Below, in pieces: positions 44,836-54,374 of a DNA stretch of 64,000 nucleotides (within the stretch, counting starts at the first letter, position 1; every line of letters begins with the position of its first letter). Below the pieces are notes generated by a model. That model searched no databases. It was not told where the DNA came from and saw only the letters and a list, made by a program, of their open reading frames with translations. Location of the stretch: assembly GCF_002734285.1 (NCBI RefSeq), contig NZ_NSEA01000016.1, forward strand, positions 1 to 64,000, in the 5' to 3' direction. The translations under genes and the position numbers were made by a program. The stretch is from Fredinandcohnia onubensis. Lineage in GTDB: Bacteria > Bacillota > Bacilli > Bacillales > Bacillaceae_L.

Positions 44836-44857
44836 AAAGCCAGCCCGGGGGCTGACT
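44836..44857 (-). terminator. terminator of the Gfo/Idh/MocA gene
   Basis: AGTCAGCCC and GGGCTGGCT arms with a T run on the minus strand. Confidence 0.8.
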
Positions 44858-44858
44858 T

Positions 44859-45830
44859 TTAGTTACGAGCTGAAGCAAGTGCCTGCTCGATTACTCGCAT
44901 ATTTTTCAACGTTTCATCAACGCTGTACATTGGCTGCTTATTAGAAAGAACACTTTCTGCAAAATGCTCCACCTGAAGCTTGTACTGGTCACCTTGCACT
45001 GTTTCTTCACGCTGGCCACCTTCACCGTTCACCACAAGCACACCGTTTCCACCTTCATTGTCAGGACGGAATGCATGCTTCGCTACAATCGTGCCTTTCG
45101 TGCCGACCACTTCATACTGCGCCTTAAATGGTTGTTCAAAGCTAACATCAAAGTTCGCAATCACTCCACTTTCAAACTTCAGAGTGCCCGCTGCCGTAAT
45201 GTCGACGTTATGAGTAGGGTGAATGTTAGCATTAGCCTTCACTTCAACCGGCTCTTCCCCCGTAATCAAGCGACTAGCATGAATGCAGTAGCAACCCACA
45301 TCATATAACACTCCGCCGCCAAGACCTTTTTGCATCTTGATGCTGCCAGAATTCAAGTCATGGAGGAAGGAGAAAGTTGAGCGAATCAGCTTCACATCAC
45401 CAATTTCGCCGGCCTCGATGATTTCCTTCACACGATTATGCTGCGGATGGAACTGATACATGAACGCTTCCATAAAAATCACATTGTTTTCTTTAAAAGC
45501 TGCCGCCATTTCTTCCACGTCTTGTGAGGTCAAAGCAGCCGGCTTTTCACAAAGTACATGTTTGCCGTGCTTCGCTGCTTCGATCGCCCATTGTTTATGT
45601 AGTTGATTGGGAAGCGGAATGTACACCGCATCGATATCAGGGTCATTCAATAGTTCTGTGTATGATTCATAATGTTTAGGAATACTAAGGTCAGCAGCAA
45701 AGTCTTTTGCCTTCCCGCTTTCACTCGCAACAGCCACAACCTCTGCATTATGTGCACGCTCCATCGCTGGAATCAATGTATTTCTCGCAATTTTTGCGGT
45801 TGATAAAACACCAAAACGAACCTTTGTCAT
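44859..45830 (-). CDS. Gfo/Idh/MocA-family oxidoreductase
   Basis: 323 residues. The N-terminal NAD(P)-binding fold has VRFGVLSTAKIARNTLIPA and VYIPLPNQLHKQWAIEAAKHGKHVLCEKP, whose EKP Lys is the family catalytic residue; the C-terminal domain has GGGVLYDVGCYCIHASRL with the likely catalytic His/Asp. The family oxidises sugars, inositols or their derivatives; the substrate is not evident. It is a single-gene unit. Confidence 0.9.
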   Translation of the reverse strand: MTKVRFGVLSTAKIARNTLIPAMERAHNAEVVAVASESGKAKDFAADLSIPKHYESYTELLNDPDIDAVYIPLPNQLHKQWAIEAAKHGKHVLCEKPAALTSQDVEEMAAAFKENNVIFMEAFMYQFHPQHNRVKEIIEAGEIGDVKLIRSTFSFLHDLNSGSIKMQKGLGGGVLYDVGCYCIHASRLITGEEPVEVKANANIHPTHNVDITAAGTLKFESGVIANFDVSFEQPFKAQYEVVGTKGTIVAKHAFRPDNEGGNGVLVVNGEGGQREETVQGDQYKLQVEHFAESVLSNKQPMYSVDETLKNMRVIEQALASARN

Positions 45831-45925
45831 CAGAGTTCCTCCTAAATTGTTTAGATACTCAACAATTACATATTCTCATATTTTAGGAGATTGTGAAAGG
45901 GCTATATCTTAATGTAAAAACAAAA

Positions 45926-45950
45926 AAGCCAGAGTTCACCCTCTGACTTC
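45926..45950 (-). terminator. terminator after the 42-residue ORF
   Basis: AAGTCAGAG and CTCTGGCTT arms followed by a T run on the minus strand, 22 nt beyond the small ORF stop. Confidence 0.75.
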
Positions 45951-45971
45951 ATATAAGCAATATTTATAAAA

Positions 45972-46100
45972 TTATACAGACTGACAATCTTTTAATTTAC
46001 CAATTAGATCCTGCATAACCTCTTCTGTTGTGATAGAAGTTGTTTCTTCTACCTTTTTCTGAATGTCTACCATTATTTTTAAAAGTTGTTCAGAACTCAT
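45972..46100 (-). CDS. small protein, 42 residues
   Basis: ATG 46100 with AAAAGGT close upstream. It begins MSSEQLLKIMVDIQKKVEE, is helical and charged, and has one Cys near the end. An intrinsic terminator follows, so it forms its own transcription unit, which supports a real gene. No family is recognised. Confidence 0.55.
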   Translation of the reverse strand: MSSEQLLKIMVDIQKKVEETTSITTEEVMQDLIGKLKDCQSV

Positions 46101-46197
46101 ACCTTTTACCTACCATCCTCATTTTCCAATTAAAATCCATTTTACACTATTCAGCAAATTTTGCAAAGGAAAATTGTTACAATTTTTCAACAAAAAA

Positions 46198-46218
46198 CCC
46201 CTAACGATTTGTTAGGGG
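46198..46218 (-). terminator. terminator
   Basis: CCCCTAAC/GTTAGGGG stem followed by TTTTTTG on the minus strand. Confidence 0.8.
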
Positions 46219-46229
46219 CTGAAACTTAT

Positions 46230-46601
46230 TTATTGTACTGGAGGAGGTCCGTCACCCATATGAACTCCATCTGCAAAAACTGATAATAACACTTCACCAT
46301 TTTCATGAACAAACGGAACAGCTACCATTGTGTAAATTATACCATCAGGTCCTGGCATTTTAACTGCCATAACCTTATTAGCCCCGGCAAACTGGTATCC
46401 CTCAATCTTTTTATCTGCTTTTACCACTTTAAACGCATCTGACTTCAATATGCTCGCTACTACCTTGTTACGCTCTGCTCCTTGTAAATAGTCGCCACAT
46501 CCGCAATCATCCCCATCCCCATGGGCAAATGCAGTCTTTCCAGGTAGTACAAGCATTAACAACACAAGCACGATTCCCAAAACTTTGACAAAGTTCCTCA
46601 T
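46230..46601 (-). CDS. secreted small protein with CGCG motif
   Basis: 123 residues from ATG 46601 (GGGAGGG upstream; the frame is open to 46715 without a ribosome site). A signal peptide (VKVLGIVLVLLMLVLPGKTAFA) ends near residue 25, then HGDGDDCGCGDYLQG, a lysine-rich middle and a Pro-rich end (GDGPPPVQ). The Cys-Gly-Cys-Gly near the mature N-terminus could bind metal or form a disulfide. Unknown function; it has its own terminator. Confidence 0.7.
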   Translation of the reverse strand: MRNFVKVLGIVLVLLMLVLPGKTAFAHGDGDDCGCGDYLQGAERNKVVASILKSDAFKVVKADKKIEGYQFAGANKVMAVKMPGPDGIIYTMVAVPFVHENGEVLLSVFADGVHMGDGPPPVQ

Positions 46602-46720
46602 TCCAAACCCTCCCATTAGTAGCTTCATTCCACAAATTACACAAAAATCGACAAATTCCTTTATTTTCTGTAAAAATAGTACTAAGGTCGGATGAATAAT
46701 TCTTTTAACCCACAAAAAAA

Positions 46721-46740
46721 CAACCCATTAAATGGATTGT
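46721..46740 (-). terminator. terminator of the SEC-C gene
   Basis: ACAATCCATT/AATGGGTTGT stem followed by TTTTTTTG on the minus strand; it precedes the secreted-protein gene. Confidence 0.65.
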
Positions 46741-46752
46741 CATTGTTTTTTA

Positions 46753-47847
46753 TTAATCGAACAAAAATTCATCATCTATATTAGGGCCATTGATGATTTC
46801 ATCGTATTTCTCGAGTTCTTCCTGAAGGACTTTTTCCAGTTCCCTAAATTTTGTCGAAATGCTGCTTGGCGACACATCAAATTCTTCAGCAAGCTCTTCA
46901 TGCGTAGAAAGACCCTCATACGGATATATCATTTCAAGCATGTAGACCAATGCCGCCTCGTAAATACCCGTTTTAATGATCCTTGGATTTTTGCGCTTGC
47001 AGTATTTATGCCATAACGAAAGCCCAATTCCAACAATCTCCTCGCCGTAATCGTACTCCTTCATCCGAATCTGAAACATCTCAGCGACCTCTTGCTGTTT
47101 GGGCGTCTGCCACTGGTAATCATCCGCACTTACTTTTGCCTTTCCGAACATAAAAACCATGAATACATCGATAAATTCATTGGACATAAACTCAACCGGA
47201 CTCATCTCACCGCTTTGTTTAAAAAGTTCGAGAATCATAGTACGCATATCACCCGAAAATTCCGTTGGTAATTCAAGAAATGTCGGAAAAAAGATTGAGT
47301 TCGCACCTGCAGGCAGTAACATTCCGAACACAAAATAGCCTGCTTCCACATCTGTTTCCGTCTCATAAATTCGCACCTGATGCTCATCTTCCGTAAAAAT
47401 ATCCCGAACCGTCATATACGTTCTCCGCTCATCAACCTCAGTTACCGTATAAGCAGAAGGTCTTGCAGCCTTCCATCTCTGTATAAGGTCCCGTGTTCGT
47501 GGCCGGTTAAATTTTGGACCGTACGTATCGACATACTCTTCTAAAATCGTTTTGCCATCGGCCGGAATCGAACTAATTATCCAAACGCGTGAAAAGAATG
47601 AAAATAAATCGTACACATCATCTGGTAGCTCATCAAAAATATCACCATACTCATCCAAAACGTCATCAAAAAACTCATCATACAAATGAATGGCATACTG
47701 GAACATATCATGTTGGACATCGTTCAGTTCATTCTCAACGACTTGATCAATGGAAACTACCGCAGACCGTCCGCAGCATCTTTTATACTTTTTCCCACTT
47801 CCGCACGTGCATTGGTTATTCCGTCCCGCTACCTTCATGAAATTCAT
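46753..47847 (-). CDS. SEC-C motif protein with helix-turn-helix-like C-terminus
   Basis: 364 residues. An N-terminal SEC-C zinc motif ([20 protein letters not shown], about 8-27) is followed by an acidic helical body, and near 320-345 a helix-turn-helix-like segment (THEELAEEFDVSPSSISTKFRELE). This is the reverse order of the other SEC-C protein at 20341. It may link nucleic-acid binding and ribosome or SecA contact; function unknown. The next plus-side region is a tandem-repeat array. Confidence 0.75.
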   Translation of the reverse strand: MNFMKVAGRNNQCTCGSGKKYKRCCGRSAVVSIDQVVENELNDVQHDMFQYAIHLYDEFFDDVLDEYGDIFDELPDDVYDLFSFFSRVWIISSIPADGKTILEEYVDTYGPKFNRPRTRDLIQRWKAARPSAYTVTEVDERRTYMTVRDIFTEDEHQVRIYETETDVEAGYFVFGMLLPAGANSIFFPTFLELPTEFSGDMRTMILELFKQSGEMSPVEFMSNEFIDVFMVFMFGKAKVSADDYQWQTPKQQEVAEMFQIRMKEYDYGEEIVGIGLSLWHKYCKRKNPRIIKTGIYEAALVYMLEMIYPYEGLSTHEELAEEFDVSPSSISTKFRELEKVLQEELEKYDEIINGPNIDDEFLFD

Positions 47848-48060
47848 TCACCCTTCTCTGATATCCTATGACACTATCATATCACATTTTTTGGATATTT
47901 AAGTGGGCGTTGTGACCTATTCGCAATAAATTCATTCTATTGGTAATATTTTTATCTTTTCTGCGATAAATTGAATTTTCGCCACTTTTTTTTGCAATCA
48001 ACACTAGTGAATGATTGTTTTTACTAAAATAAAGACAATCTAAAAAACCCGAACCAAGAT

Positions 48061-48160
48061 TTACGGCTAATAATTAAAAATTACGGCCAATAAATGAAAT
48101 TTTCGGCTGATAATCGAAAAATATGGCTGATAAAATGAGTTTATAGACGATAGCGATTTG
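48061..48160. repeat. 20-nt tandem array A (TTACGGCTAATAATTAAAAA)
   Basis: Five degenerating units with exact 20-nt period (cores at 48064, 48084, 48104, 48124, 48144); the core is CGGCTRATAA and the remainder is A-rich. Confidence 0.9.
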
Positions 48161-48190
48161 CTTCAAATTTTGAGAGGTAAACGCAACGGC

Positions 48191-48372
48191 GATTTACTGT
48201 CACTATCCCAGAAATACTGTCACCATTTCAAAAATACTGTCAGTAGCACGAATACTGCCACTATTACAAATTTACTGCCACTAATCTCAAAATACTGCCA
48301 CTATCCCAAAAATACTGCCACTAATCCCAATTTACTGCCACTAGCCCATATTCACCGCCCTCACACCAAAAA
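48191..48372. repeat. 20-nt tandem array B (TACTGCCACTAATCCCAAAA)
   Basis: Nine units with TACTGYCAC cores at 48195, 48215, 48235, 48253, 48273, 48293, 48313, 48333 and 48353 (the last is CACCGCCCT): a 20-nt period with one 18-nt step. The first units read TACTGTCAC and later ones TACTGCCAC. Confidence 0.9.
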
Positions 48373-48401
48373 CCCGAACGCCCACGAAAGGCATTCGGGT
48401 C
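48370..48401 (-). terminator. terminator of the LysM/GH18 gene
   Basis: ACCCGAATGCC and GGCGTTCGGGT arms followed by TTTTTGG on the minus strand. Confidence 0.85.
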
Positions 48402-48407
48402 TTCAAC

Positions 48408-51400
48408 CTAAACCTGTATCTTCAACGTTTGTCCGATACTGAGTATATCGCTTGTTAGATTGTTCGTTGTTTTAATATTAGCAACCGTAGTGTTATATCG
48501 CTTGGCGATACTGTACAAGGTTTCGCCGGATGCCACTGTGTGAACCACGACATTTGTTGGCACTTTTAATACTTGCCCAACGTAGATCATGTCCGATGAT
48601 AAGTTGTTAGCATTTTTAATGGCGGTCACGGTTGTGCCAGTTTTAACAGCAATTCCTGACAGCGTATCGCCCGCTACTACTGTATAATTCACCGTATACA
48701 CCGTTGCAGTTGTGCCAGTTTCAGGCGCAGGCGTAGCAGGTGGTGTAACTATAGTTGCTTCGTCCGTCGGAATCCGCAATACTTGGCCCACGAACAGCGT
48801 GTCCGTTGTTAAACCATTTGCATCCCTTAACTCACTAACAGTCGTATCGTTTCGATTGGCGATTCCCCAGAGCGTATCGCCTGCCGATACGGTGTACGTT
48901 TTATAGTTTTGAACTGGTCCCGTGTACACTGGTGACACGACCGGAACAGTGTTTGGCAATGTCGTCGTGTAGCTGTTCCAGACATTTTTGTTTTCCTGGC
49001 CAAGACTCCAGTTGCCGACACCGCGAATATTATATTTGCTGACAAGCTCAAGTTTCGCTTGAATCGACTCTTCATTTTCAAACCATATCGTATAGGTTCC
49101 CGGAGAAAGCGCGGACCCATTTACATATGTCACGGGATCGCCTGCCTTAATCGTGACAATCCCCTTTGGCGTCTTACTCACTTCGTCAAACACAACAGTC
49201 CCATTATAGCGGTCAATCATAGTCTGAACTTGCGTGTTCGAAATTCCGAAGCCTCCATAGCTTTGACCCTCAATCCAATAGCGTCCAAAATGCGCGATTC
49301 CAAGGACAACTTTATCTGGCGCAACATCCTGCGCTAGCGCATACTGGATTGATTTTTCAACCCAAGAATAGCTTGCGACCGAGCCAGGGTCGCCTCCCTG
49401 ATAGCTCTCATCGTACGCCATAATCATGAGATAATCTGCATATTTCGCAAGACTTGTGTAGTCATACGACCCATGCCAGCCTGCTGCCCAGCCATTTGGA
49501 TTCGCCGCAACCGCAACCGAAACTTCCTTTGTCGGCGGTATTTTTTCACGCAGCAGCCTTACAAATTCGGTATAGTTTGCGCGATCTGCATCGGTCACAT
49601 TTTCAATATCCACATTGACCCCATCCAAGTTGTAGCGCGCAATCGCATCGGCAATCTGTTGAGCGGCCAACTCCTTGTTTGCAAGCATCGCACGACCAAC
49701 ATCACGGTTCCAATGATTACTTAAAAATGGAACCACGCGAATTCCTTGGCGGTGCATCGTCTCGATAAAATTAGGATCGACCTGGTAAGTGAGCTTCAGC
49801 GTTCCATCCGTATTGATATCAAAATAACTTGGCGACACAATGTTCACCGCATGCCCCGTCGAATTTACCGTATTCACATATTGCTTCGTATTACCAAAAT
49901 ACATATAGCCAAGATTGACAACTTCACTCGCCGTGATCGGCAGGCGCAATGTTTGGTTCGGCTGAATCGTGTCACTCGTCAAATTGTTCAGCGACATCAA
50001 TGCATCAACAGTTGTATTATAGCGCTTCGCCACGGCATACAAGGAATCACCCTGTGTGACTGTGTACGAGCTTAATGAAACATTCGTCACCTCACTCGTA
50101 TTTCCAGCAACATCGGTTTGAGTAACAGACGCCGAAGCAACCTTGGAGGCATTGTCGACAAATACATCAACGGAATAATATCCACTCTTGTCCGCATTCG
50201 CAATTCGCGTTACAAGCACATTTTTATCTGCATCAAAAAGGGAAACTTCCACTTTCGCTTTTGCCTCAGCGGTTCCAATGACGGTATAAATGTACTGCAG
50301 GTTTTCATAACGGAAGCCATTTTTCGTTGCGAGCGCATTTTCAACTACCGTATCCTTCACAATGGTTGTCGCTTCAGCGATACTTCTATTTCCAGCACGG
50401 TCAGTTTGTCGAGCTTCAAAGGTCAGCGTCCCATCCTTCAGCCCTGACAGGTTAAAATTGGCCCCGAAAGCCCCATTCACAACCTGAGCAGTCTGCCTCA
50501 CCGTTTTCGTGCCATCACTCACAATCATCTCAACAGTTGCGCCTTCTTCAACGCTTGAGCCCGTAATTGTAAAATTAGTCTGGTTCCCGCTGTTGACATA
50601 GGTAGGCCGATTCGTCACCACACCAGCCGGTGCTGCTGTATCTTTTTCTAGGGTAAAGGTTTGCGCCTCACCAACATTACCCGCGTTATCCGTCGCTCGT
50701 AAAGTAGCTGTGAGCTCGCCATCCCTGAGCGTACTCAAGTCAAAGATTTCCTCAAACTTGCCGTCGCCATCTGTTTCAATCGTTTTCGTAACCGCATTGA
50801 CACCGTCAGAAATTTCGACGACCACTATGGCATGTGGCTCCACTACACCTCGAATTGGATACACCAGAACATTATCCGAAAAAATCGGCAGTGGAGTTTC
50901 CATCCTAATCGCGTTTGGCCCCACTGTATCCTTGACCAATGTCTTCGTTACTGCAGGACTCACATTCCCTGCTTGGTCGACCTGGTTCAACTCAAACGAT
51001 AAATCCCCATCTGAAAATTCCGTTAGGTCAACTGGCACACGGTATTCCCCGTTTTCATTTGTGGTTGTAGTAACCGTTTTTTCCTGGCCATTGCCATTAA
51101 AAATACGAATTTGGAGGTCCGTGTTTGCCTCAGCATTTCCGACCAACTCGTAGTTCGCTTGATTTTCTGTAGTGATGAAATGATCGTTGTGAAAAATGGG
51201 CGCGGTCGGCGCCTGCGTATCTTTTTCAACCGTACTATTGCTGACATTACTTGTTATACCGGCTGCACTCGTTTGAAACGCCGAAATCGTTAGGCTCGTA
51301 TCTAACAAAGCGCTCACATCAACTGCGATATTGTACTCACCGTTTTCATTCGCTGTTGTTGATGTGATAATATCAGGGTTCACCCCATCTGAAACTGTGA

Positions 51401-53768
51401 TATCTACGGTTGTCCCCGGCTGTGCCATCCCAAAAATGTGATAGCTCGATGCATTTTTACTGTTAATCAATTCGGTATTGCTGATCACCGGTGGCGCAAG
51501 AGTCGTTTGCTTGATTATGGTAGCTTGCTCGACCTCACTACGATTTCCGTGCTCATCGATTGCACTTGCCGTGATAAAAATTTCTCCGTCATTCAAGGTC
51601 CGTAGGTCAACATTGGTCCGAAACTCACCACTGTCATTCGCAACAGCCTCCACTGTCATCTCAGGATTTACTCCATCAGACAAAACAATTTGTACGGTCG
51701 AGCCTGGGTCTGCAATCCCTACCAACGTATAGCTATTGGCATTTTGCGTCGTCACCGTTTGCCTTTTATCAAGTACTGGCTCAGCGACGAAGGTGTCCTT
51801 TGTTACGGTAACTTGTTGCTGTTTCGAGCTATTTTGTGCTTCATCAGTGGCAATAGCAGTAAACGTGATTGCTCCGTCATTTAGACCTGATATATCAAGA
51901 TTTGTCAGGAAATCACCATTCTCACCTGTTGTAATCGTCGCCTCCACAGCTGGGTTAACACCATCAGAGGCACGAACCGTAATGGTTGATTTTGGCTCCG
52001 CTGTGCCCGCGAATGTATAACCGTTAACATTCTCACTAGTGATGTTCGGAAATTCCTGAAAAACGGGTGCATCAATTGTGGTATCCTTTTTCACTGTAAG
52101 TTTTGTCATACCACTTTCATTTCCGAATGAATCCACGGCTTTTGTCGTGATTGAAATTGGACCGTCACGTAATTTGCCAAGGTTAACTAACGCACTGAAT
52201 TCTCCTTTTTCATTCGCCAGAACCTCCGTGGTAATCGGTGCATTCACTCCATCAAAAAAAACAATCTGCACACGTGATGCAGGTTCAGCCGTACCTCGTA
52301 CTGGATAAGCGGTCGTGGATTGGCTGTTGATGATTTGCGTATTGACTATTGTTGGTGCATCTATTTTTGTGTCTTTTTTAATAGTTTGGATTGCTTCCGT
52401 GCTCTTATTTCCTGCTTCGTCCGTTGCTGTTGCTGTAATAGTTAGTGAGCCATCGCGGAACCCTGACAGATCAATTCCTGTCTGAAATGCACCATTTGCA
52501 TCGGCTTTGACTTGAATGGTCTTAGGCTCATTAATTTCGTCCGTTATTCGGATCGTTACCAACGCGTTTGCCTCGGTCGTACCCGTCACATTAAGATTCG
52601 ACTGATTGGCTGTTGAAACCAATGGAATCGGTGCAAGTGTTGGTACGATTGGCGCGATGGTGTCGGCAGGTTGTGGCGCGGGCTCGTCTGATGGAGGCAC
52701 CGGTGCTGCTGGCGAAGTCGTTCCCGGTATCGTCAACACCTGGCCGATTGATAAATTTGTTGATGTTAAATTGTTTGCAGCCTGTATATCGCTTACCGAT
52801 ACGCCAAATCGTTGCGATATACTATATAAGGTATCACCCGCCGATACAGTATACGACGTAACTGGAGCTGGACTCGTCGGCGCAGGTTCTGGTTCAGTCG
52901 GTGTAGGCACGGGTTCAGTCGGTGTCGGAGCCGTTTCCACAGGCTGCACTTGGCCCGTCGTCCTAGGAACCTTCAACACCTGCCCAATGCTAAGGACATT
53001 TGTCGTCAAATTATTTAGTGACTTCAAGTGTTCAACGGTCGTACCAAGTTTTACAGAAATCCCATACAACGTATCGCCCGCTATGACTGTATAAGTCGAT
53101 GTTACTGGCGTTGGTGCCGGTGTTGGTACAGTTTCCTCTACAGGTATTTTCTCTTCCGCTGGCGGTGGTGTTGTCGTACTTGCCGCCTGGAGTTGCGGAA
53201 TTCTCAGTTTTTGGCCAATCATCAGCATGTCTGATTTTAATTGGTTTGTACTGCGAATTTGGTCCACTGTAGTGTTATATCGCTTTGCAATGTGATACAG
53301 TGTATCGCCTGAGCTTACGTTATATGTAAAGAACGGTAGCCTTAGTTGTTGGCCGACAACTAACATATTCGATGTAAGCCCATTGACTTTTTTGATCGAA
53401 TCGACCGATACATTGTAACGGGTTGCAATTGAGTACAGCGTATCACCTGCTTTTACTGTATACATATCATTGATTGACTGCGTTTGACCACTGGTGGTTT
53501 GCGCCCCCACATTCGGCGCGGTTGCACCTAAGTAAAAAGTGGTGATCAGCATCGAACCCGCTAACACCTTTGCCACCCTAACTGGCAGGTGCGGGAATTT
53601 TTCTTTTACAAGATGGCGAATCTGTGTGTTCAAGTCCTTTTTTTCCTCATGAAAATGGTTGCCAAACTCAGATGCAAACTCTGTCATATGAGACTCCACA
53701 TAGACGACTAATGTATATTCATTATTATGTTTTTCAAGCTTATACCCTCGAATCTCCAAACGAAACAC
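48408..53768 (-). CDS. giant LysM / Ig-like repeat / GH18 cell-wall protein
   Basis: 1786 residues. Order: a conserved N-terminal domain (1-65), one membrane or signal segment (about 68-90), four LysM modules (about 100-350), nine Ig-like repeats of about 95 residues (about 370-1230, each with a FxDGVN-like turn, DGxLTxTAxATDxAGN and KDT joints), a fifth LysM, a GH18 barrel (about 1285-1600) with LDGVNVDIE (catalytic Glu kept), and three more LysM. GH18-LysM proteins such as YaaH act on spore cortex or wall peptidoglycan; the Ig rod probably extends the enzyme through the envelope. The annotated GTG start has a weak ribosome site; ATG 53687 after GTGGAG is an alternative. Confidence 0.9.
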   Translation of the reverse strand: MFRLEIRGYKLEKHNNEYTLVVYVESHMTEFASEFGNHFHEEKKDLNTQIRHLVKEKFPHLPVRVAKVLAGSMLITTFYLGATAPNVGAQTTSGQTQSINDMYTVKAGDTLYSIATRYNVSVDSIKKVNGLTSNMLVVGQQLRLPFFTYNVSSGDTLYHIAKRYNTTVDQIRSTNQLKSDMLMIGQKLRIPQLQAASTTTPPPAEEKIPVEETVPTPAPTPVTSTYTVIAGDTLYGISVKLGTTVEHLKSLNNLTTNVLSIGQVLKVPRTTGQVQPVETAPTPTEPVPTPTEPEPAPTSPAPVTSYTVSAGDTLYSISQRFGVSVSDIQAANNLTSTNLSIGQVLTIPGTTSPAAPVPPSDEPAPQPADTIAPIVPTLAPIPLVSTANQSNLNVTGTTEANALVTIRITDEINEPKTIQVKADANGAFQTGIDLSGFRDGSLTITATATDEAGNKSTEAIQTIKKDTKIDAPTIVNTQIINSQSTTAYPVRGTAEPASRVQIVFFDGVNAPITTEVLANEKGEFSALVNLGKLRDGPISITTKAVDSFGNESGMTKLTVKKDTTIDAPVFQEFPNITSENVNGYTFAGTAEPKSTITVRASDGVNPAVEATITTGENGDFLTNLDISGLNDGAITFTAIATDEAQNSSKQQQVTVTKDTFVAEPVLDKRQTVTTQNANSYTLVGIADPGSTVQIVLSDGVNPEMTVEAVANDSGEFRTNVDLRTLNDGEIFITASAIDEHGNRSEVEQATIIKQTTLAPPVISNTELINSKNASSYHIFGMAQPGTTVDITVSDGVNPDIITSTTANENGEYNIAVDVSALLDTSLTISAFQTSAAGITSNVSNSTVEKDTQAPTAPIFHNDHFITTENQANYELVGNAEANTDLQIRIFNGNGQEKTVTTTTNENGEYRVPVDLTEFSDGDLSFELNQVDQAGNVSPAVTKTLVKDTVGPNAIRMETPLPIFSDNVLVYPIRGVVEPHAIVVVEISDGVNAVTKTIETDGDGKFEEIFDLSTLRDGELTATLRATDNAGNVGEAQTFTLEKDTAAPAGVVTNRPTYVNSGNQTNFTITGSSVEEGATVEMIVSDGTKTVRQTAQVVNGAFGANFNLSGLKDGTLTFEARQTDRAGNRSIAEATTIVKDTVVENALATKNGFRYENLQYIYTVIGTAEAKAKVEVSLFDADKNVLVTRIANADKSGYYSVDVFVDNASKVASASVTQTDVAGNTSEVTNVSLSSYTVTQGDSLYAVAKRYNTTVDALMSLNNLTSDTIQPNQTLRLPITASEVVNLGYMYFGNTKQYVNTVNSTGHAVNIVSPSYFDINTDGTLKLTYQVDPNFIETMHRQGIRVVPFLSNHWNRDVGRAMLANKELAAQQIADAIARYNLDGVNVDIENVTDADRANYTEFVRLLREKIPPTKEVSVAVAANPNGWAAGWHGSYDYTSLAKYADYLMIMAYDESYQGGDPGSVASYSWVEKSIQYALAQDVAPDKVVLGIAHFGRYWIEGQSYGGFGISNTQVQTMIDRYNGTVVFDEVSKTPKGIVTIKAGDPVTYVNGSALSPGTYTIWFENEESIQAKLELVSKYNIRGVGNWSLGQENKNVWNSYTTTLPNTVPVVSPVYTGPVQNYKTYTVSAGDTLWGIANRNDTTVSELRDANGLTTDTLFVGQVLRIPTDEATIVTPPATPAPETGTTATVYTVNYTVVAGDTLSGIAVKTGTTVTAIKNANNLSSDMIYVGQVLKVPTNVVVHTVASGETLYSIAKRYNTTVANIKTTNNLTSDILSIGQTLKIQV

Positions 53769-53857
53769 CTCATTATCAATACTTCTCGTCTTAGTTTCTC
53801 AACTTCCCCTTTATTCATTCCTTTTTTTAGACTTTAGACCAGTTTACCCCTAAAAAA

Positions 53858-53883
53858 ACACCCGACTCATCCAAGTCAGGTGT
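53858..53883 (-). terminator. terminator of the yvrJ-type cassette
   Basis: ACACCTGACT/AGTCGGGTGT stem followed by a T run on the minus strand. Confidence 0.8.
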
Positions 53884-53890
53884 CTGTTCT

Positions 53891-54061
53891 CTACGATATA
53901 TTTTTCTTCGTTTCAAATGGTGGTTCGGCCTTCATGCTATTTGGCAGCATTTGAATCGAGTCTATGACACTATCGAGCTTTGATTCGATTCGATGTAGCA
54001 GATAGAATGTCACGATGACAGGAAAACCAACCTCCTGGATAAAAGGCAGTAGCTGATCCAT
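53891..54061 (-). CDS. yvrJ: YvrJ-family small membrane protein
   Basis: 56 residues from ATG 54061, preceded by GAGGAGGAAAATGAG. MDQLLPFIQEVGFPVIVTFYL is one hydrophobic helix followed by LHRIESKLDSVIDSI, the YvrJ pattern. Third gene of the DUF1659-DUF2922-YvrJ cassette found in many bacilli. Function unknown. Confidence 0.85.
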   Translation of the reverse strand: MDQLLPFIQEVGFPVIVTFYLLHRIESKLDSVIDSIQMLPNSMKAEPPFETKKNIS

Positions 54062-54122
54062 CTCATTTTCCTCCTCTCTATAAGTAGAGCCAACTCCCAA
54101 AAGAGAGCTGGCTCCATTTTAA

Positions 54123-54338
54123 TTAAAGTTGAACTTCTTCAACATTACGTTCTACAATACGTGCACCCTTTTTTGAAACAATTGGCCCACCCGATGTTAG
54201 GAATGCATCTGTTGCTACAATCAGATCCATCGCTGCCGAAAGAGCTACCACATCTACAGGTTCCACTGGATTTTCAATCGATACGGTTGCTGTTTTTCCA
54301 GCCATATTCGTAAACTGCATTTCTAGTGTTTTTGCCAT
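54123..54338 (-). CDS. DUF2922 family protein
   Basis: 71 residues: KTLEMQFTNMAGKTATVSIENP, then an alanine-rich helix and a beta end (GARIVERNVEEVQL). Matches DUF2922 in size and pattern. It lies between the DUF1659 and YvrJ genes; a GAGCCA...TGGCTC hairpin (54086-54115) separates it from yvrJ and may reduce read-through. Confidence 0.85.
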   Translation of the reverse strand: MAKTLEMQFTNMAGKTATVSIENPVEPVDVVALSAAMDLIVATDAFLTSGGPIVSKKGARIVERNVEEVQL

Positions 54339-54374
54339 TCGTTACTCCCCCTTTCTCAAAATTCATCTTAAAAA

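Larger units (their letters stand above)
47848..48407. other. intergenic region with two 20-nt tandem arrays
   Basis: About 560 nt with an upstream AT-rich part that should contain the promoter of the SEC-C gene, followed by the two arrays and the GH18 gene terminator. No coding sequence is supported. Confidence 0.6.

Noticed and set aside
48191-48372. Possible CRISPR array
   Set aside because: Repeats are contiguous 20-nt units without unique spacers, and no cas genes are present.
52606-53094. Plus-strand Gly/Val-rich ORF of 162 codons
   Set aside because: Mirror of the Pro/Thr-rich LysM linkers on the minus strand.
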